Notes under the pieces: generated by a model
What the model was told of the DNA's origin: nothing
The model's input: only the letters and a program-made list of their open reading frames with translations
The model's database searches: none
Position numbers and translations under genes: made by a program
NCBI RefSeq assembly: GCF_030064065.1
Contig: NZ_CP125946.1
Span: 620,001 to 684,000 of the forward strand
Origin: Rothia sp. SD9660Na
Lineage (GTDB): Bacteria; Actinomycetota; Actinomycetes; Actinomycetales; Micrococcaceae
Reading direction: 5' to 3'
Length of the DNA stretch: 64,000 bases
In this document: piece after piece, positions 1-8,945 of the stretch
Position numbering within the stretch: position 1 is the first letter of the stretch
How the letters are laid out: each line of letters begins with the position of its first letter

Positions 1-402
1 ATCAATCCCGTACTCGATATAGATTTGATGAACCGTGCTGCCCAGAACCTCTTGGGGCTCAATGACTTTCTCTCCTTCTGCAAGCCCCGCGAAGGCTCCA
101 CCACGATTCGCGAGTTGCGCGAACTTCGGTTTGAGCGGCGGACGGACGGCCTCATCGAAGCAAGCATCAGGGCAGACGCTTTCTGCCACAATATGGTGCG
201 CACCCTCATCGCCTCGCTAGTGATGGTGGGGGAGAGAAAGAAAGACGAAGCCTGGCTCATCTCCCGTATCGAAGCCCCTGTGCGAGACTCCCAGGTGCGT
301 CTAGCTGCCCCGCGCGGCCTGGCCCTAGCCTCCATTACCTACCCCGAAGCGTCCGGCTACGCAGCCCAAAGCGAGAAAGCCCGAAACCTGCGAACCCTCT
401 AA
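1..402 (+). CDS. truA: tRNA pseudouridine synthase A, C-terminal part (partial)
   Basis: The reading frame is open from the window edge, so the N-terminus with the catalytic Asp lies outside. The visible C-terminal part carries the stretch FCHNMVRTL and a closing APRGLALASITYP segment, both typical of bacterial TruA, which isomerises uridines 38-40 in the tRNA anticodon arm. It sits upstream of rplM-rpsI, a common actinobacterial order (in many relatives rplQ-truA-rplM-rpsI). A short hairpin follows the stop codon directly. Family call is firm; only the end of the gene is seen. Confidence 0.9.
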   Translation: MNPVLDIDLMNRAAQNLLGLNDFLSFCKPREGSTTIRELRELRFERRTDGLIEASIRADAFCHNMVRTLIASLVMVGERKKDEAWLISRIEAPVRDSQVRLAAPRGLALASITYPEASGYAAQSEKARNLRTL

Positions 403-420
403 ATCACAAGCCTGTGATTT
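401..420 (+). terminator. short hairpin directly after truA
   Basis: An 8-bp perfect inverted repeat (AAATCACA/TGTGATTT) with a 4-base loop begins in the truA stop codon. It has no T-run on the plus strand, so termination is only possible. The rest of the gap up to rplM (421-692) holds no gene; it should contain the rplM promoter and leader, but I see no clear promoter hexamers. Confidence 0.4.
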
Positions 421-692
421 AAACGTGAGGTCGGTCAAACCCCCGTCTTTAAAGGGCTAAGCCCTGGATTAAGAGACTTAAACTCTGTATAGTTTCATAC
501 GTTGTGCGTATACCGCCCTCATTTCGTACCCTGTTCTTCGGTCTAGTTGCAGGACAATAACGGGGAACAAGAGGTCTGAGGAAATCGGTAACGCAGATGC
601 GTTTGGCCCTCACCCAAACCCTGCGAAAACGCACCTATGTAAACCAGCGCGATACCCAACTAGCGCTACAAGAAACGAGAAAAGGCGAAATT

Positions 693-1136
693 TTGCGCAC
701 TTACACTCCGAAGTCAGGCGACAACAACCGCCAGTGGCACATCATCGATGCCTCTGATGTTGTTCTCGGCCGTCTCGCAAGCCAGACCGCAATCCTGCTG
801 CGCGGCAAGCACAAGCCCACCTTCGCACCCCACGTTGACATGGGTGACTCCGTCATCATCATCAACGCTGAAAAGGTTGCACTGACCGGTGCCAAGCTTG
901 AGCAGAAGCGTGCCTACCGCCACTCCGGTTACCCCGGTGGCCTGAAGTCAGTCAACTATGCCGAACTGCTGGAAACCAACCCCGTTCGCGCCGTAGAAAA
1001 GGCTGTTAAGGGCATGCTCCCCAAGAACAAGCTGGCTGCCCAGCAGCTCAAGAACCTCAAGGTCTACGCAGGTTCCGAGCACCCCCACGCAGCTCAGCAG
1101 CCCAAGACCTACGAATTCACCCAGGTTGCCCAGTAA
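693..1136 (+). CDS. rplM: 50S ribosomal protein L13
   Basis: Large-subunit ribosomal protein, an early assembly protein that binds 23S rRNA. The protein from the chosen TTG start is 147 residues and begins (M)[19 protein letters not shown], matching the usual actinobacterial L13 length and N-terminus. The frame is open upstream to an ATG at 597, but that would add 32 residues with no resemblance to L13, so the TTG at 693 is preferred; purine-rich AAAGGCG lies just upstream. It is followed after 35 bases by rpsI, the classic L13-S9 operon. Confidence 0.95.
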   Translation: MRTYTPKSGDNNRQWHIIDASDVVLGRLASQTAILLRGKHKPTFAPHVDMGDSVIIINAEKVALTGAKLEQKRAYRHSGYPGGLKSVNYAELLETNPVRAVEKAVKGMLPKNKLAAQQLKNLKVYAGSEHPHAAQQPKTYEFTQVAQ

Positions 1137-1171
1137 TTCGGGCCTACGAAAGAACTATTAAAGGAGACATC

Positions 1172-1660
1172 GTGGCTCAGAACGAAGAGTACACCACCGA
1201 AGAAGAGCTCACCAGCTACACATCCGAGTCCTCAGCACCTGTTGCTGAGAAGGCTGCCCGCCCCGCACTGACCGTTGGTGGTCAGGCTGTTGGCCGTCGC
1301 AAGGAAGCCGTTGCCCGCGTCCGCCTGGTACCCGGTACCGGCAAGTGGACCGTTAACGGTCGCGAGCTCGACAACTACTTCCCCAACAAGCTGCACCAGC
1401 AGGAAGTAAACGACCCCTTCAAGCTGCTTGAACTCGAAGGCGCCTACGACGTCTTCGCACGTATCTCAGGTGGCGGCCCCTCCGGTCAGGCTGGCGCTCT
1501 GCGTCTTGGCGTTGCTCGTGCCCTGAACGAGATTGACGCTGAGAACAACCGCCCCGCCCTCAAGAAGGCAGGCTTCCTGACCCGCGACGCTCGCGTTATC
1601 GAGCGTAAGAAGGCTGGTCTTAAGAAGGCACGCAAGGCTTCACAGTTCTCAAAGCGCTAA
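1172..1660 (+). CDS. rpsI: 30S ribosomal protein S9
   Basis: Small-subunit ribosomal protein whose basic C-terminal tail reaches the P-site tRNA. The 162-residue product starts with GTG preceded by a strong AAGGAGA. An acidic, Ser/Thr-rich actinobacterial extension of about 35 residues precedes the conserved core ([18 protein letters not shown]), and the protein ends in the hallmark [11 protein letters not shown] tail. It forms an operon with rplM and is closed by a good terminator hairpin. Confidence 0.96.
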   Translation: MAQNEEYTTEEELTSYTSESSAPVAEKAARPALTVGGQAVGRRKEAVARVRLVPGTGKWTVNGRELDNYFPNKLHQQEVNDPFKLLELEGAYDVFARISGGGPSGQAGALRLGVARALNEIDAENNRPALKKAGFLTRDARVIERKKAGLKKARKASQFSKR

Positions 1661-1702
1661 AGGCCTTACAATTTTTTTGCTCCGCTTACTTGCCGGGGCT
1701 GG

Positions 1703-1736
1703 AGCGCCCCTTCTGTTCAAGAGAAGGGGCGCTTTC
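1703..1736 (+). terminator. terminator of rplM-rpsI
   Basis: A perfect 12-bp inverted repeat (AGCGCCCCTTCT / AGAAGGGGCGCT) with a 7-base loop, followed by TTCC. It lies about 40 bases after the rpsI stop. Confidence 0.75.
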
Positions 1737-1811
1737 CTATGCAGGAGGTTGACGAGCCAACAGGGGGATGCTAAGACTACTGGAAAGTTAGCTTACCAAA
1801 GGAGATATGCT

Positions 1812-2558
1812 ATGAAGAAGCCCCTTACCACCCTCGCTGTGCTTACTCTCTTAGTTTCTTCTGGTACAACAGTTGCCAGCGGTCAGAGTATCTATGAGGA
1901 ACTAGCCACCTATAATCCTGGCTCCACAGCGGAGGATATGCGCTTGGCGGTGGAAGACATAGCGCAGAGAACCGGTAAGAGTTCTGAGCAGGTTGCCCAA
2001 GAAAATCTGGAAGTAGCTAAGGCATCTGTTGAGAAAGCAGAAGAAAGCGGATATAGGAGTGATACTGTTTTCCGATCGGCTAAAGAGGGGCTCGTAAATG
2101 TTGGCGAAGCAGAAAATGTTGGTGATTTTTTATTGCTCCCTCCAACGTTATACGGATTCCTGGTGTAAATCATGGCCATAACGCCTTATATGTTGCTACA
2201 AATATTTTGGTTGAAGCACCAGGGCTTAACCAGTTAAGTCATGAGATTAAGGTTGATGATTACATGCTACCTTCGGGTATTGAAAAATATAGGGTAAATA
2301 CCTCCCAAGAAAATAGGGATGCAGCTGCTCAACATGCTAAAGAAAATTTCATTGATAAGCCCTATGATATTGGATTCATCAACAATAAAGAGAATGGTCG
2401 TCAAAACCTGAACTGTTCTGAACTGTTCTGAACTGGTCTGGGCTGCCTACTTTGAGACCTCTGGAATCGATCTTGATAGTGACGGTGGTGCAGGCGTTTA
2501 TCCCTATGATTTTCAGAGTTCTGAGCACGTGACCCTCTACGAAGAAATTAAAAAATAA
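1812..2558 (+). pseudogene. secreted YiiX-like papain-fold peptidase/amidase, broken by two frameshifts
   Basis: Starts at ATG 1812 behind AAAGGAGATAT with a clear signal peptide (MKKPLTTLAVLTLLVSSG, then Thr/Ala-rich). The first frame stops at 2168. Adding one base to the T6 run at 2126-2131 would continue the protein as FFIAPSNVIRIPGVNHGHNALY, a permuted NlpC/P60 (YiiX/YaeF, C92-like) pattern with the HGHN motif. That second frame runs through LNCSELF, the catalytic Cys block, and stops just after 2431 because the 10-bp unit AACTGTTCTG is duplicated at 2411-2430. Removing one copy restores LNCSELVWAAYFETSGIDLDSDGG and reading continues to TAA 2556-2558. The stop overlaps the start of the next gene (TAATG). 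AT-rich compared with its neighbours, so probably acquired. Could be decay, a switching locus or sequence error. Confidence 0.7.
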
Positions 2559-3715
2559 TGTGGGGGAAGAAGGCAAAAATTGCTAGTCTCTGCTCCCTGC
2601 TTGTTCTAGCTCTCAGCTCCTGTAGCGGAAGTGCGCAAACCACAAGCCCCTCCCTTGAAGGAGTGAAATACGCTCTCTACTTTAGCCCTCCCAGCCTATT
2701 CCTCAACGATTTCTCAGTCTTCACACCCAACCACGGTTACGTCCTCCTCATAGACGAAGAAGGAGGGCACCAGGCCATCAAAACTGACGGCATGGACGGA
2801 GGGGAGGTCATCTGGGGCTCTGCCCATGAACTCTCCTTCGCAGACCAATCCCACAACTATATTGTAGGCGAACAGAAAATCGAGAAATTCGAAGCACCTA
2901 AAACCGACCTGCAAAATGATATAGCCGTCTCTAACGGAACATACCTTTCAACCTTTAACCTAGGTGGCAAAAGGGGTGAATATAAGAACCAATTTACATT
3001 AACAGATGCTCATGGGAACCATCTCGAAACTATTACTGAGTCAATAGAGACTATAGCCACATGCCCAGATGGAAAAATGATAGGGGGTGGTAAAAATCGT
3101 GGCCCCACCTTAGACTTAGAGGAGAATACATCTTCACAGATTCTGATTTCCCAAGTCTTTGATGGACAAAATTTATCCGTGAAGCCACTGTGGAACCATA
3201 CCGCCTCAGAGTGGCGCAGCACTTCCCTATATGGCTTAGTGTGCACCACTAATAATTTTTACGCACTCATGTATTCCCCAGATAATGAAAATATTTCTGA
3301 CATTTCTCTTGTCTCTGTAGATATATCCAGCGGGGAGTCCGAGATTAAACCTCTTATTTCAGATGAGACATATACTTCAACCATCTACACGATGGGCCCT
3401 GACCTCTATAACTCCCGGTACTTAGACTGGTTCACTCCAGACTATTTCTATAGAACAGATATTCTTACCGGGGAAACCCACAGACTTCTTAACCTAGAAG
3501 GCTATGATGGGGGAAGAAAAGTAAGTCAAAATGAGGTTGAGGTAGATGAGGACTTCATCTACCAGCTAGTGGAGCTGCCTGGCGATGGTGATCAGTATGC
3601 TATCCATACCTATGCCAGGAGTGACGGGGCCTTGGTAGACCAACTTGAGCTAGACCCCATCAAGGGTGTAGGTGGAATGGGGCAGTACGGCTTTGCCGTC
3701 CGCCCCTCTCCATAA
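2558..3715 (+). CDS. putative lipoprotein, unknown function
   Basis: A 385-residue protein with a lipoprotein signal: basic MWGKKAK, hydrophobic core, and lipobox LSSC with the acceptor Cys at residue 22, so it should be anchored to the outer face of the membrane. The body is rich in Asp/Gly/Ser/Tyr and repeated beta-strand-like segments, which might form a beta-propeller-like fold; I recognise no catalytic motif. Its ATG overlaps the stop of the broken YiiX-like gene, so the two were likely translated together and may have acted on the same cell-surface substrate. Base composition is distinctly AT-richer than the flanking rpsI and ppk2 genes, pointing to horizontal gain. Function unknown. 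Confidence 0.7.
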   Translation: MWGKKAKIASLCSLLVLALSSCSGSAQTTSPSLEGVKYALYFSPPSLFLNDFSVFTPNHGYVLLIDEEGGHQAIKTDGMDGGEVIWGSAHELSFADQSHNYIVGEQKIEKFEAPKTDLQNDIAVSNGTYLSTFNLGGKRGEYKNQFTLTDAHGNHLETITESIETIATCPDGKMIGGGKNRGPTLDLEENTSSQILISQVFDGQNLSVKPLWNHTASEWRSTSLYGLVCTTNNFYALMYSPDNENISDISLVSVDISSGESEIKPLISDETYTSTIYTMGPDLYNSRYLDWFTPDYFYRTDILTGETHRLLNLEGYDGGRKVSQNEVEVDEDFIYQLVELPGDGDQYAIHTYARSDGALVDQLELDPIKGVGGMGQYGFAVRPSP

Positions 3716-3866
3716 GAAGTTTTACCCTTGACTATACCCACTCCCAGTTTTAGAGGTGGGGTCTGCGATCGCCCTAGCTTAGAGTCAAAAGACGTGTAAC
3801 AGTGGGGTGTCTCACGTCTTGCATCTAGAATAGATGTGGAACATACGCACGAGAGAAAGGGTGCCC

Positions 3867-4952
3867 ATGGCATCTTCCAACACCACTCGCACCTCACGCT
3901 CCACCAGGGCCGCAGGCAAGGACGCCGCTACCGAGCTAGAAACTCCCAGCACCGAAGCTGTGGAACAGGACGCCTCCCAGCAGGTTACCGACTCCAAGAA
4001 GGAGGCCGTGAAAGCGGCCCTTGCCAAGGAGACCCGCCGCGTATCGGTCGTAGAGGACTACAGTGCAGAGCTCGATGAAATTTCATCTCTGACCAAGAAA
4101 CTCAGCGGTGACGGGGAGAAGTCAGACGCCTGGAAGGCCGGCTACCCCTATGATAAGAAGCTTTCCCGCAAGGAATACGAGAAGGAAAAGCGGGCCCTAC
4201 AGATTGAGCTCCTCAAACTCCAGCTCTGGGTCAAGGAAACCGGCCAGAAGGTTCTAATTATTTTTGAGGGCCGCGACGCGGCGGGTAAGGGTGGCGCCAT
4301 CAAGCGCTTTATGGAACACCTCAACCCCCGCGGTGCCCGCGTCGTCGCTCTGGAAAAGCCCACTGACGTTGAGCAGACTCAGTGGTACTTCCAGCGATAC
4401 ATCCAGCACCTACCCTCTGGCGGTGAAATCGTGCTCATGGACCGCTCCTGGTACAACCGAGCAGGAGTCGAGCGCGTTATGGGCTACTGCACATCGCAGC
4501 AGTACTACGAATTCATGCGTGAGGTTCCCGAACTGGAGCGCATGCTGGTCAACTCCGGGGTCAAACTCATTAAGTTCTGGTTCTCCGTTACTCGGGCAGA
4601 ACAGCTGGCCCGCTTCAATTCCCGCCGTACCGACCCTGTGCGCCAGTGGAAGCTGTCTCCCACCGATCTGGCCTCCCTCGATAAGTGGGACGACTACACC
4701 GCGGCTAAAGAAGCCATGTTCTTCTACACCGATACCGGCGATGCCCCCTGGACCGTTGTGAAGTCCAACGACAAGAAGCGGGCCCGCCTTGAAGCTATGC
4801 GGCACGTGCTTAACCAGTTCGACTACCCCGATAAGGACCACGCCCTGGTCGGCTCCACCGACCCGCTCATCGTGGGTAAGGGCTCAGACGTTCTCGAGGA
4901 CGATGTGCCCGAAAACCCTGAGGGTTTCCCCGTCTTGCGCGAAGAAAAATAG
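3867..4952 (+). CDS. ppk2: polyphosphate kinase 2 family protein
   Basis: Transfers phosphate between polyphosphate and nucleotides (PPK2 family). The 361-residue protein has a charged, low-complexity N-terminal extension of about 85 residues, then the PPK2 core: Walker A GRDAAGKGG at about 135-143, the VEQTQWYFQRYI segment, and the MDRSWYNRAGVE motif near 191-202. Start ATG 3867 is chosen because GAGAGAAAGG lies 7-16 bases upstream; an in-frame ATG at 3834 would add 11 residues without a good ribosome site. A TAGAAT hexamer at about 3827-3832 could be the -10 box. Single-domain architecture; the preferred nucleotide (ADP or AMP) cannot be read from sequence alone. Confidence 0.9.
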   Translation: MASSNTTRTSRSTRAAGKDAATELETPSTEAVEQDASQQVTDSKKEAVKAALAKETRRVSVVEDYSAELDEISSLTKKLSGDGEKSDAWKAGYPYDKKLSRKEYEKEKRALQIELLKLQLWVKETGQKVLIIFEGRDAAGKGGAIKRFMEHLNPRGARVVALEKPTDVEQTQWYFQRYIQHLPSGGEIVLMDRSWYNRAGVERVMGYCTSQQYYEFMREVPELERMLVNSGVKLIKFWFSVTRAEQLARFNSRRTDPVRQWKLSPTDLASLDKWDDYTAAKEAMFFYTDTGDAPWTVVKSNDKKRARLEAMRHVLNQFDYPDKDHALVGSTDPLIVGKGSDVLEDDVPENPEGFPVLREEK

Positions 4953-4963
4953 AACTGAGCGCG

Positions 4964-4969
4964 TAGAAT
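4964..4969 (+). promoter_or_regulatory. -10 hexamer TAGAAT just before glmM
   Basis: TAGAAT ends 8 bases before the glmM ATG at 4978 and there is no Shine-Dalgarno sequence, so the transcript would start at or next to the start codon (leaderless or near-leaderless). Confidence 0.5.
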
Positions 4970-4977
4970 AATCAGTA

Positions 4978-6333
4978 ATGTCTAGATTATTCGGAACCGA
5001 CGGTGTACGCGGTCTCGCTAACGAAGTGATTACTCCTGCTCTTGCTATGGAGCTTGCGCAGGCCGCGTCCATCGTCCTTGGGTTCAATACGGTTAAAGAA
5101 GGTGTCCGCCCTAAGGCTGTTATCGCCCATGATTCCCGTATCTCCGGTGAGTTCATTGGCGCGGCAATGACCGCAGGCTTTGCAGCCTCCGGCGTTGATG
5201 TGCTCGACGCGGGCATGGTGCCCACCCCCGCCGCAGCCTACCTGGTGGCAAGCACAGAAGCTGACTTCGGCGTCATGATTTCTGCCTCCCACAACGCTGC
5301 TGAGGATAACGGCATCAAGTTCCTGGCGCGTGGCGGTAAGAAGCTGGACGACGCGATTGAGGACGCCATCGAGGCCCTCTATCGCTCCAAGGACTTCCGT
5401 TACCCCACCCACAGTGAGGTGGGGCGTGTCCGTCCGCTGACTGATGGCGAAGACCGCTACGTCACCCATCTGGTATCAACTATGCCCGAGCACCGCCGTC
5501 TCAACGGCCTCAAGGTTGTGCTGGACTGTGCCAACGGTGCCTCCTCCGGGGTTTCTCCCGACGCCTTCCGCACCCTGGGCGCCAAGGTGTTTGTGATCGG
5601 TGCTGAACCCGATGGCATTAACATCAACGACGGTGTGGGCTCAACCCACCCTGAGAAGCTTCAGGAAGCGGTCGTGCGCCACAGCGCTGACCTGGGCATT
5701 GCCCACGACGGCGACGCCGACCGCTGTATGGCTGTCGATGAGCAGGGCAACCTGGTAGATGGCGATCAGATTATGTCGATTCTGGCGCTGTCAATGAAGG
5801 AAGCTGGCACCCTTAAGGACGACACCCTGGTCGCCACCGTCATGTCTTCACTGGGCCTGGAAATCTTCCTCAAGGAACACGGCATCAAGCTAGAGCGCAC
5901 CGCTGTGGGCGACCGCTACGTGCTGGAATCCATGAACAAGAACGGCTTTAACCTGGGCGGTGAGCAGTCGGGCCACGTGATTATGTCGGACCATGCCACC
6001 ACCGGTGACGGCGTGTTGACGGGCCTGCATCTGGCTGCTGAAATGTCCCGTACCGGTCTGCCTTTGTCTGAGCTGGCTAGCCGCATGCAGGCAACCCCCC
6101 AGAAGCTCATTAACGTCAAGGGTGTTGATCGCGCTGGCGTAGCCGCTTGCGTGCCCCTGCAAGAAGCGATTAAGGACGCCGAGGCCCAGCTGGGCGATAC
6201 CGGTCGAGTTCTGCTTCGCCCCTCGGGTACCGAACCCCTGGTGCGCGTCATGGTTGAAGCTGAAACCCAGGAAGTTGCAGATGCAACCGCCCAGGCTTTA
6301 GCCGACGTTGTAGCTCGTGAACTGGCTATCTAA
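4978..6333 (+). CDS. glmM: phosphoglucosamine mutase
   Basis: Converts glucosamine-6-phosphate to glucosamine-1-phosphate, the step before UDP-GlcNAc in peptidoglycan precursor synthesis. 451 residues, normal family length. It begins [11 protein letters not shown], has the active-site phosphoserine loop ISASHN with Ser104, the metal-binding DGDADR at 244-249, and the C-terminal phosphate-binding [12 protein letters not shown]. The glmS gene that makes its substrate lies 2.6 kb downstream on the same strand, giving two of the four steps to UDP-GlcNAc here. A rho-independent terminator follows. Confidence 0.97.
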   Translation: MSRLFGTDGVRGLANEVITPALAMELAQAASIVLGFNTVKEGVRPKAVIAHDSRISGEFIGAAMTAGFAASGVDVLDAGMVPTPAAAYLVASTEADFGVMISASHNAAEDNGIKFLARGGKKLDDAIEDAIEALYRSKDFRYPTHSEVGRVRPLTDGEDRYVTHLVSTMPEHRRLNGLKVVLDCANGASSGVSPDAFRTLGAKVFVIGAEPDGININDGVGSTHPEKLQEAVVRHSADLGIAHDGDADRCMAVDEQGNLVDGDQIMSILALSMKEAGTLKDDTLVATVMSSLGLEIFLKEHGIKLERTAVGDRYVLESMNKNGFNLGGEQSGHVIMSDHATTGDGVLTGLHLAAEMSRTGLPLSELASRMQATPQKLINVKGVDRAGVAACVPLQEAIKDAEAQLGDTGRVLLRPSGTEPLVRVMVEAETQEVADATAQALADVVARELAI

Positions 6334-6354
6334 GTTAGTCTCCCCTTAGCCTCT

Positions 6355-6400
6355 GCCGGGCCCTGTTCTCTCCCCCTGGGGGAGTGGGGCCCGGCTTTTT
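6355..6400 (+). terminator. terminator of glmM
   Basis: Inverted repeat GCCGGGCCC / GGGCCCGGC with an internal secondary stem (CTCCCCC/GGGGGAG), followed by TTTTT. Confidence 0.85.
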
Positions 6401-6474
6401 GTTGCCCCTAGCCTAAACTTGTTTAACAGGTGTGAGAAATTGTTTTCTCTGGCTGTACAAAAACAACAGGGCAT

Positions 6475-6510
6475 GAGAAAGCCCCGGTAGCTAGCTACCG
6501 GGACTTTCTC
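6475..6510. terminator. bidirectional hairpin between glmM and the mscL remnant
   Basis: A 36-base near-perfect palindrome (GAGAAAGCCCCGGTAGC / GCTACCGGGACTTTCTC) placed just beyond the 3' end of the minus-strand mscL remnant. It likely terminated mscL and can act both ways. Confidence 0.6.
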
Positions 6511-6529
6511 TATATTAAAGGATAGAAAA

Positions 6530-6905
6530 TTACTTGACGGTCAGAGCGTCACGGATTTCCTTGAGCAGAGTAAGCTGGGATCCTCTTCCTCAGCCTCTTC
6601 TGTAAGGTTGAGCTTGGCAGCACGACGCTCGTTGAACTTGTTGATGGGCATAACGATGCAGAAGTACAGGGCTGCTGCAATCAGAAGGAAGTTGACAACT
6701 GCGGTCAGGAAGACGCCAACCTTAACCTGCCCAAAGACGAAGAACTCGTCCAAGGTGGGGGAGCCGACCAGCATGAGATGGCGGGCATCAGAATGGGGTC
6801 AACAAGGGTAGTAACAACTGCGGTATAGGCGGTACCAATGCTCATACCGACTGCGAGGTCGACCATGTTACCGCGGGTGATGAAATCTTTAAAACCACTA
6901 AGCCT
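6530..6905 (-). pseudogene. mscL: large-conductance mechanosensitive channel MscL, decayed
   Basis: Read on the minus strand, the family pattern is recoverable in three frames: LSGFKDFITRGNMVDLAVG at the N-terminus, VKVGVFLTAVVNFLLIAAAL for the second membrane helix, and LTLLKEIRDALTVK at the C-terminus. Three lesions separate it from a working gene: AGG where the ATG should be (6903-6905), one missing base near 6774-6776 (expected ISMLVGSPTLDEF), and one missing base near 6577-6582 in a C-run. Together they would restore a protein of about 125 residues, the usual MscL size. MscL is an emergency osmotic-release channel. An MscS-type channel is intact at 53970-55010. Either a true pseudogene or several sequence errors. 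Confidence 0.8.
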
Positions 6906-7043
6906 GAGTTCAAGAATAGCTGTTTCTGCCAGCGGTGAACACCAATCTGAGCTGAAATTTTCGCTGTAAACCAGTGGGTTTACTCACAGGTCGGTCTGAG
7001 CTGTTAGATTATGCTCAAAATTTGTAGATTTCTGCTTGTCAGC

Positions 7044-7859
7044 CTACGTGTTAGGTGCCGTTGGGTAGCTAGGGGCAGACCCGGTCCCCCAGAAACCTTC
7101 TAGCGTTTCAAACCCGGATTCCTTCAGTGCGGTGGCCTCATCAACACCGATATAGCGCAGATGCCAGGATTCATACCAGTAGCCGGTGGTTTCGTGGTGC
7201 CACCAGGGGTAGCGCACCACAAAGCCATAGCGGTGGGCGTTCTCGGCTGCCCACAGGGCAGCTGCCGTGTCCTTGAAGCAGGGCTGGAGGTCGCAGGCGC
7301 CACCGGTTCCGATATCGAGGGCAAGCCCCGTTTGATGCTCTGAATAACCGGGGCGGGCAGAAGCCACATCTGCCTGATCTGTACCGTACTGGACAGCCCA
7401 GCTGGCGTAGGTTCCCTGCTGGGTCTCATACGACCGGTAGCCGCTGAGAGCCACCATGGGGGCACCCGCTGCCGAGGCGTCAGCAAACATACGATGTGCT
7501 GCTTCTGCTGCCTCGGTGCGAAGTAGGACGGAGCCAAACGGCTGTAAATCCTCGGGTGCGTAGGTAAGAGGAGACAGAGGGTTGTGCTTATTGACGAGAA
7601 CCGTCATCGATGATGCCGACTCGATATCGGCAGGACGGCGCGTGGTGGCCTGGCTAGGGACAGGTGACTCAGTGCTCGCGCTAGAAGAAGGTGGGGTGCT
7701 CGAAGAAGCTACCTGCTGAGGGGCAGAAGCCGCCACTGAGCTGGCAGATGAGGGGGCGGCGTCCGGCTCAGCGGAGATGCCCTGACCACAGGCAGCCAGC
7801 GACAGGGCCATGAGGCTACCCGCTAAAGCCAATGAAAAGTGTGAAAGATAAGAGCGCAT
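7044..7859 (-). CDS. D-alanyl-D-alanine carboxypeptidase, VanY-like lipoprotein (M15B)
   Basis: Trims the terminal D-Ala of peptidoglycan stem peptides outside the membrane. 271 residues: lipoprotein signal with lipobox LAAC (Cys24), a Ser/Ala/Pro-rich linker of about 50 residues, then the M15 domain with SGYRSYETQ (139-147), the zinc ligands in SEHQTGLALDI (His175, Asp182) and the WHLRYIG block (His233). Its ATG lies 2 bases after the coaA stop, so it is transcribed and probably translationally coupled with coaA, an unusual pairing of CoA synthesis with wall trimming. The exact substrate is inferred from the family. Confidence 0.88.
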   Translation of the reverse strand: MRSYLSHFSLALAGSLMALSLAACGQGISAEPDAAPSSASSVAASAPQQVASSSTPPSSSASTESPVPSQATTRRPADIESASSMTVLVNKHNPLSPLTYAPEDLQPFGSVLLRTEAAEAAHRMFADASAAGAPMVALSGYRSYETQQGTYASWAVQYGTDQADVASARPGYSEHQTGLALDIGTGGACDLQPCFKDTAAALWAAENAHRYGFVVRYPWWHHETTGYWYESWHLRYIGVDEATALKESGFETLEGFWGTGSAPSYPTAPNT

Positions 7860-7861
7860 AC

Positions 7862-8818
7862 CTAGTTCTTCCGTAACAGAACCTTACGAATCTTGTGATC
7901 ATGGGACTTCTTCAAGATCAGTCGGGCTCGCCCACGTGTGGGGCGCACATTCTCTCGCAGGTTAGGTTCGTTGATAGAGCGCCAAATGCTCAAAGCTAGC
8001 TCAACTGCTGCGTCCTCGGATAAATCGGCATACCGTTTGAAGTAGGAGTTGGGGTTGGTAAAAGCTGACCGTTGCAGCTTCAAAAACCGCTGCACATACC
8101 AGTGTTCGATGTCCCTGGTGGAAGCATCAACGTAGATAGAGAAATCAAAGAAGTCAGCCAGGCTTAGCGCCGAGCTTTTCTCGCTATCAAGCTTGGCTGG
8201 GGCTAATACATTTAAGCCCTCGACAATGAGAACGTCGGGGCTGGTAACCTCAATGCGCTCACCCTCTACGATGTCGTAGTAGAGGTGGGAATACTTAGGG
8301 GCGGTGACAAGAGGAGCCCCCGATTTGACTTCGGACACAAACCGCAGGAGGGCCCGGCGGTCGTAGGATTCTGGAAAACCCTTGCGCCCCATAAGCCCCC
8401 GGCGTTCTAACTCGGCATTGGGGTAGAGGAAGCCGTCGGTTGTCACCAGCTGGACGTTCGGGGTTGAGGGCCAGCGCCGGAGAAGCTCCTGCAGGACGCG
8501 GGCGGTAGTGGACTTGCCGACAGCTACTGACCCTGCCACACCGATAATAAAAGGGACTTTCTGGCCTTGAAGGCCTAAAAAGTCGTTCGTCATGTGGTTG
8601 GCGCTCGCGGCTGCATTGACGTAGAGGTTGAGCAGTCGAGAAATAGGAAGATAAACCTGAGCCACCTCATCTAGATCAATGGTCTCGCCCAGACCGCGAA
8701 GCTGCTGTAGCTCGTCCTCCGTCAGCGGAACCGAAATCTCGCTAGCGAGACGCGACCAGGTGCCCCGGTCTAGCTCGGTAAAAGGAGAGTATTTAGAAGA
8801 AAGCGCAGACATGCTCAT
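7862..8818 (-). CDS. coaA: type I pantothenate kinase
   Basis: Phosphorylates pantothenate, the first and rate-controlling step of coenzyme A synthesis. 318 residues, the usual size for the prokaryotic type I enzyme. The P-loop [12 protein letters not shown] is at 93-104, followed by [11 protein letters not shown] and the RKGFPESYD segment, all CoaA signatures. ATG 8818 is preceded at 13 bases by TAGACT on the minus strand, a plausible -10 box giving a leader of only a few bases. A VanY-like gene follows in the same transcript. It diverges from glmS. Confidence 0.95.
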   Translation of the reverse strand: MSMSALSSKYSPFTELDRGTWSRLASEISVPLTEDELQQLRGLGETIDLDEVAQVYLPISRLLNLYVNAAASANHMTNDFLGLQGQKVPFIIGVAGSVAVGKSTTARVLQELLRRWPSTPNVQLVTTDGFLYPNAELERRGLMGRKGFPESYDRRALLRFVSEVKSGAPLVTAPKYSHLYYDIVEGERIEVTSPDVLIVEGLNVLAPAKLDSEKSSALSLADFFDFSIYVDASTRDIEHWYVQRFLKLQRSAFTNPNSYFKRYADLSEDAAVELALSIWRSINEPNLRENVRPTRGRARLILKKSHDHKIRKVLLRKN

Positions 8819-8933
8819 TTACATCAGTCTAGAGGTCGGAAGAAAGAGCACCTAATATGACAGAGGTCTATAGAGAGACAACAGGTTGCGACACTGTGGC
8901 GAAGACAGCAACGGGTCAGCGAATTCTTAGATG

Positions 8934-8939
8934 TAAGAT
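8934..8939 (+). promoter_or_regulatory. leaderless -10 hexamer TAAGAT of glmS
   Basis: TAAGAT ends exactly 6 bases before the glmS ATG at 8946; no ribosome-binding site is present. This spacing places the transcription start at the start codon. Confidence 0.55.
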
Positions 8940-8945
8940 GAAGGC

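Noticed and set aside
597-692. Upstream extension of rplM from ATG 597
   Set aside because: The 32 extra residues do not resemble L13, and the family starts at RTYTPK; TTG 693 gives the normal 147 residues.
2411-2440. Short tandem repeats as a CRISPR or VNTR array
   Set aside because: Only two exact 10-bp units plus one imperfect, no spacers; best explained as a local duplication inside the peptidase gene.
8820-8945. glmS ribozyme upstream of glmS
   Set aside because: No ribozyme core is recognisable, the -10 box is 6 bases from the ATG so there is no leader, and the ribozyme is a Firmicutes feature.
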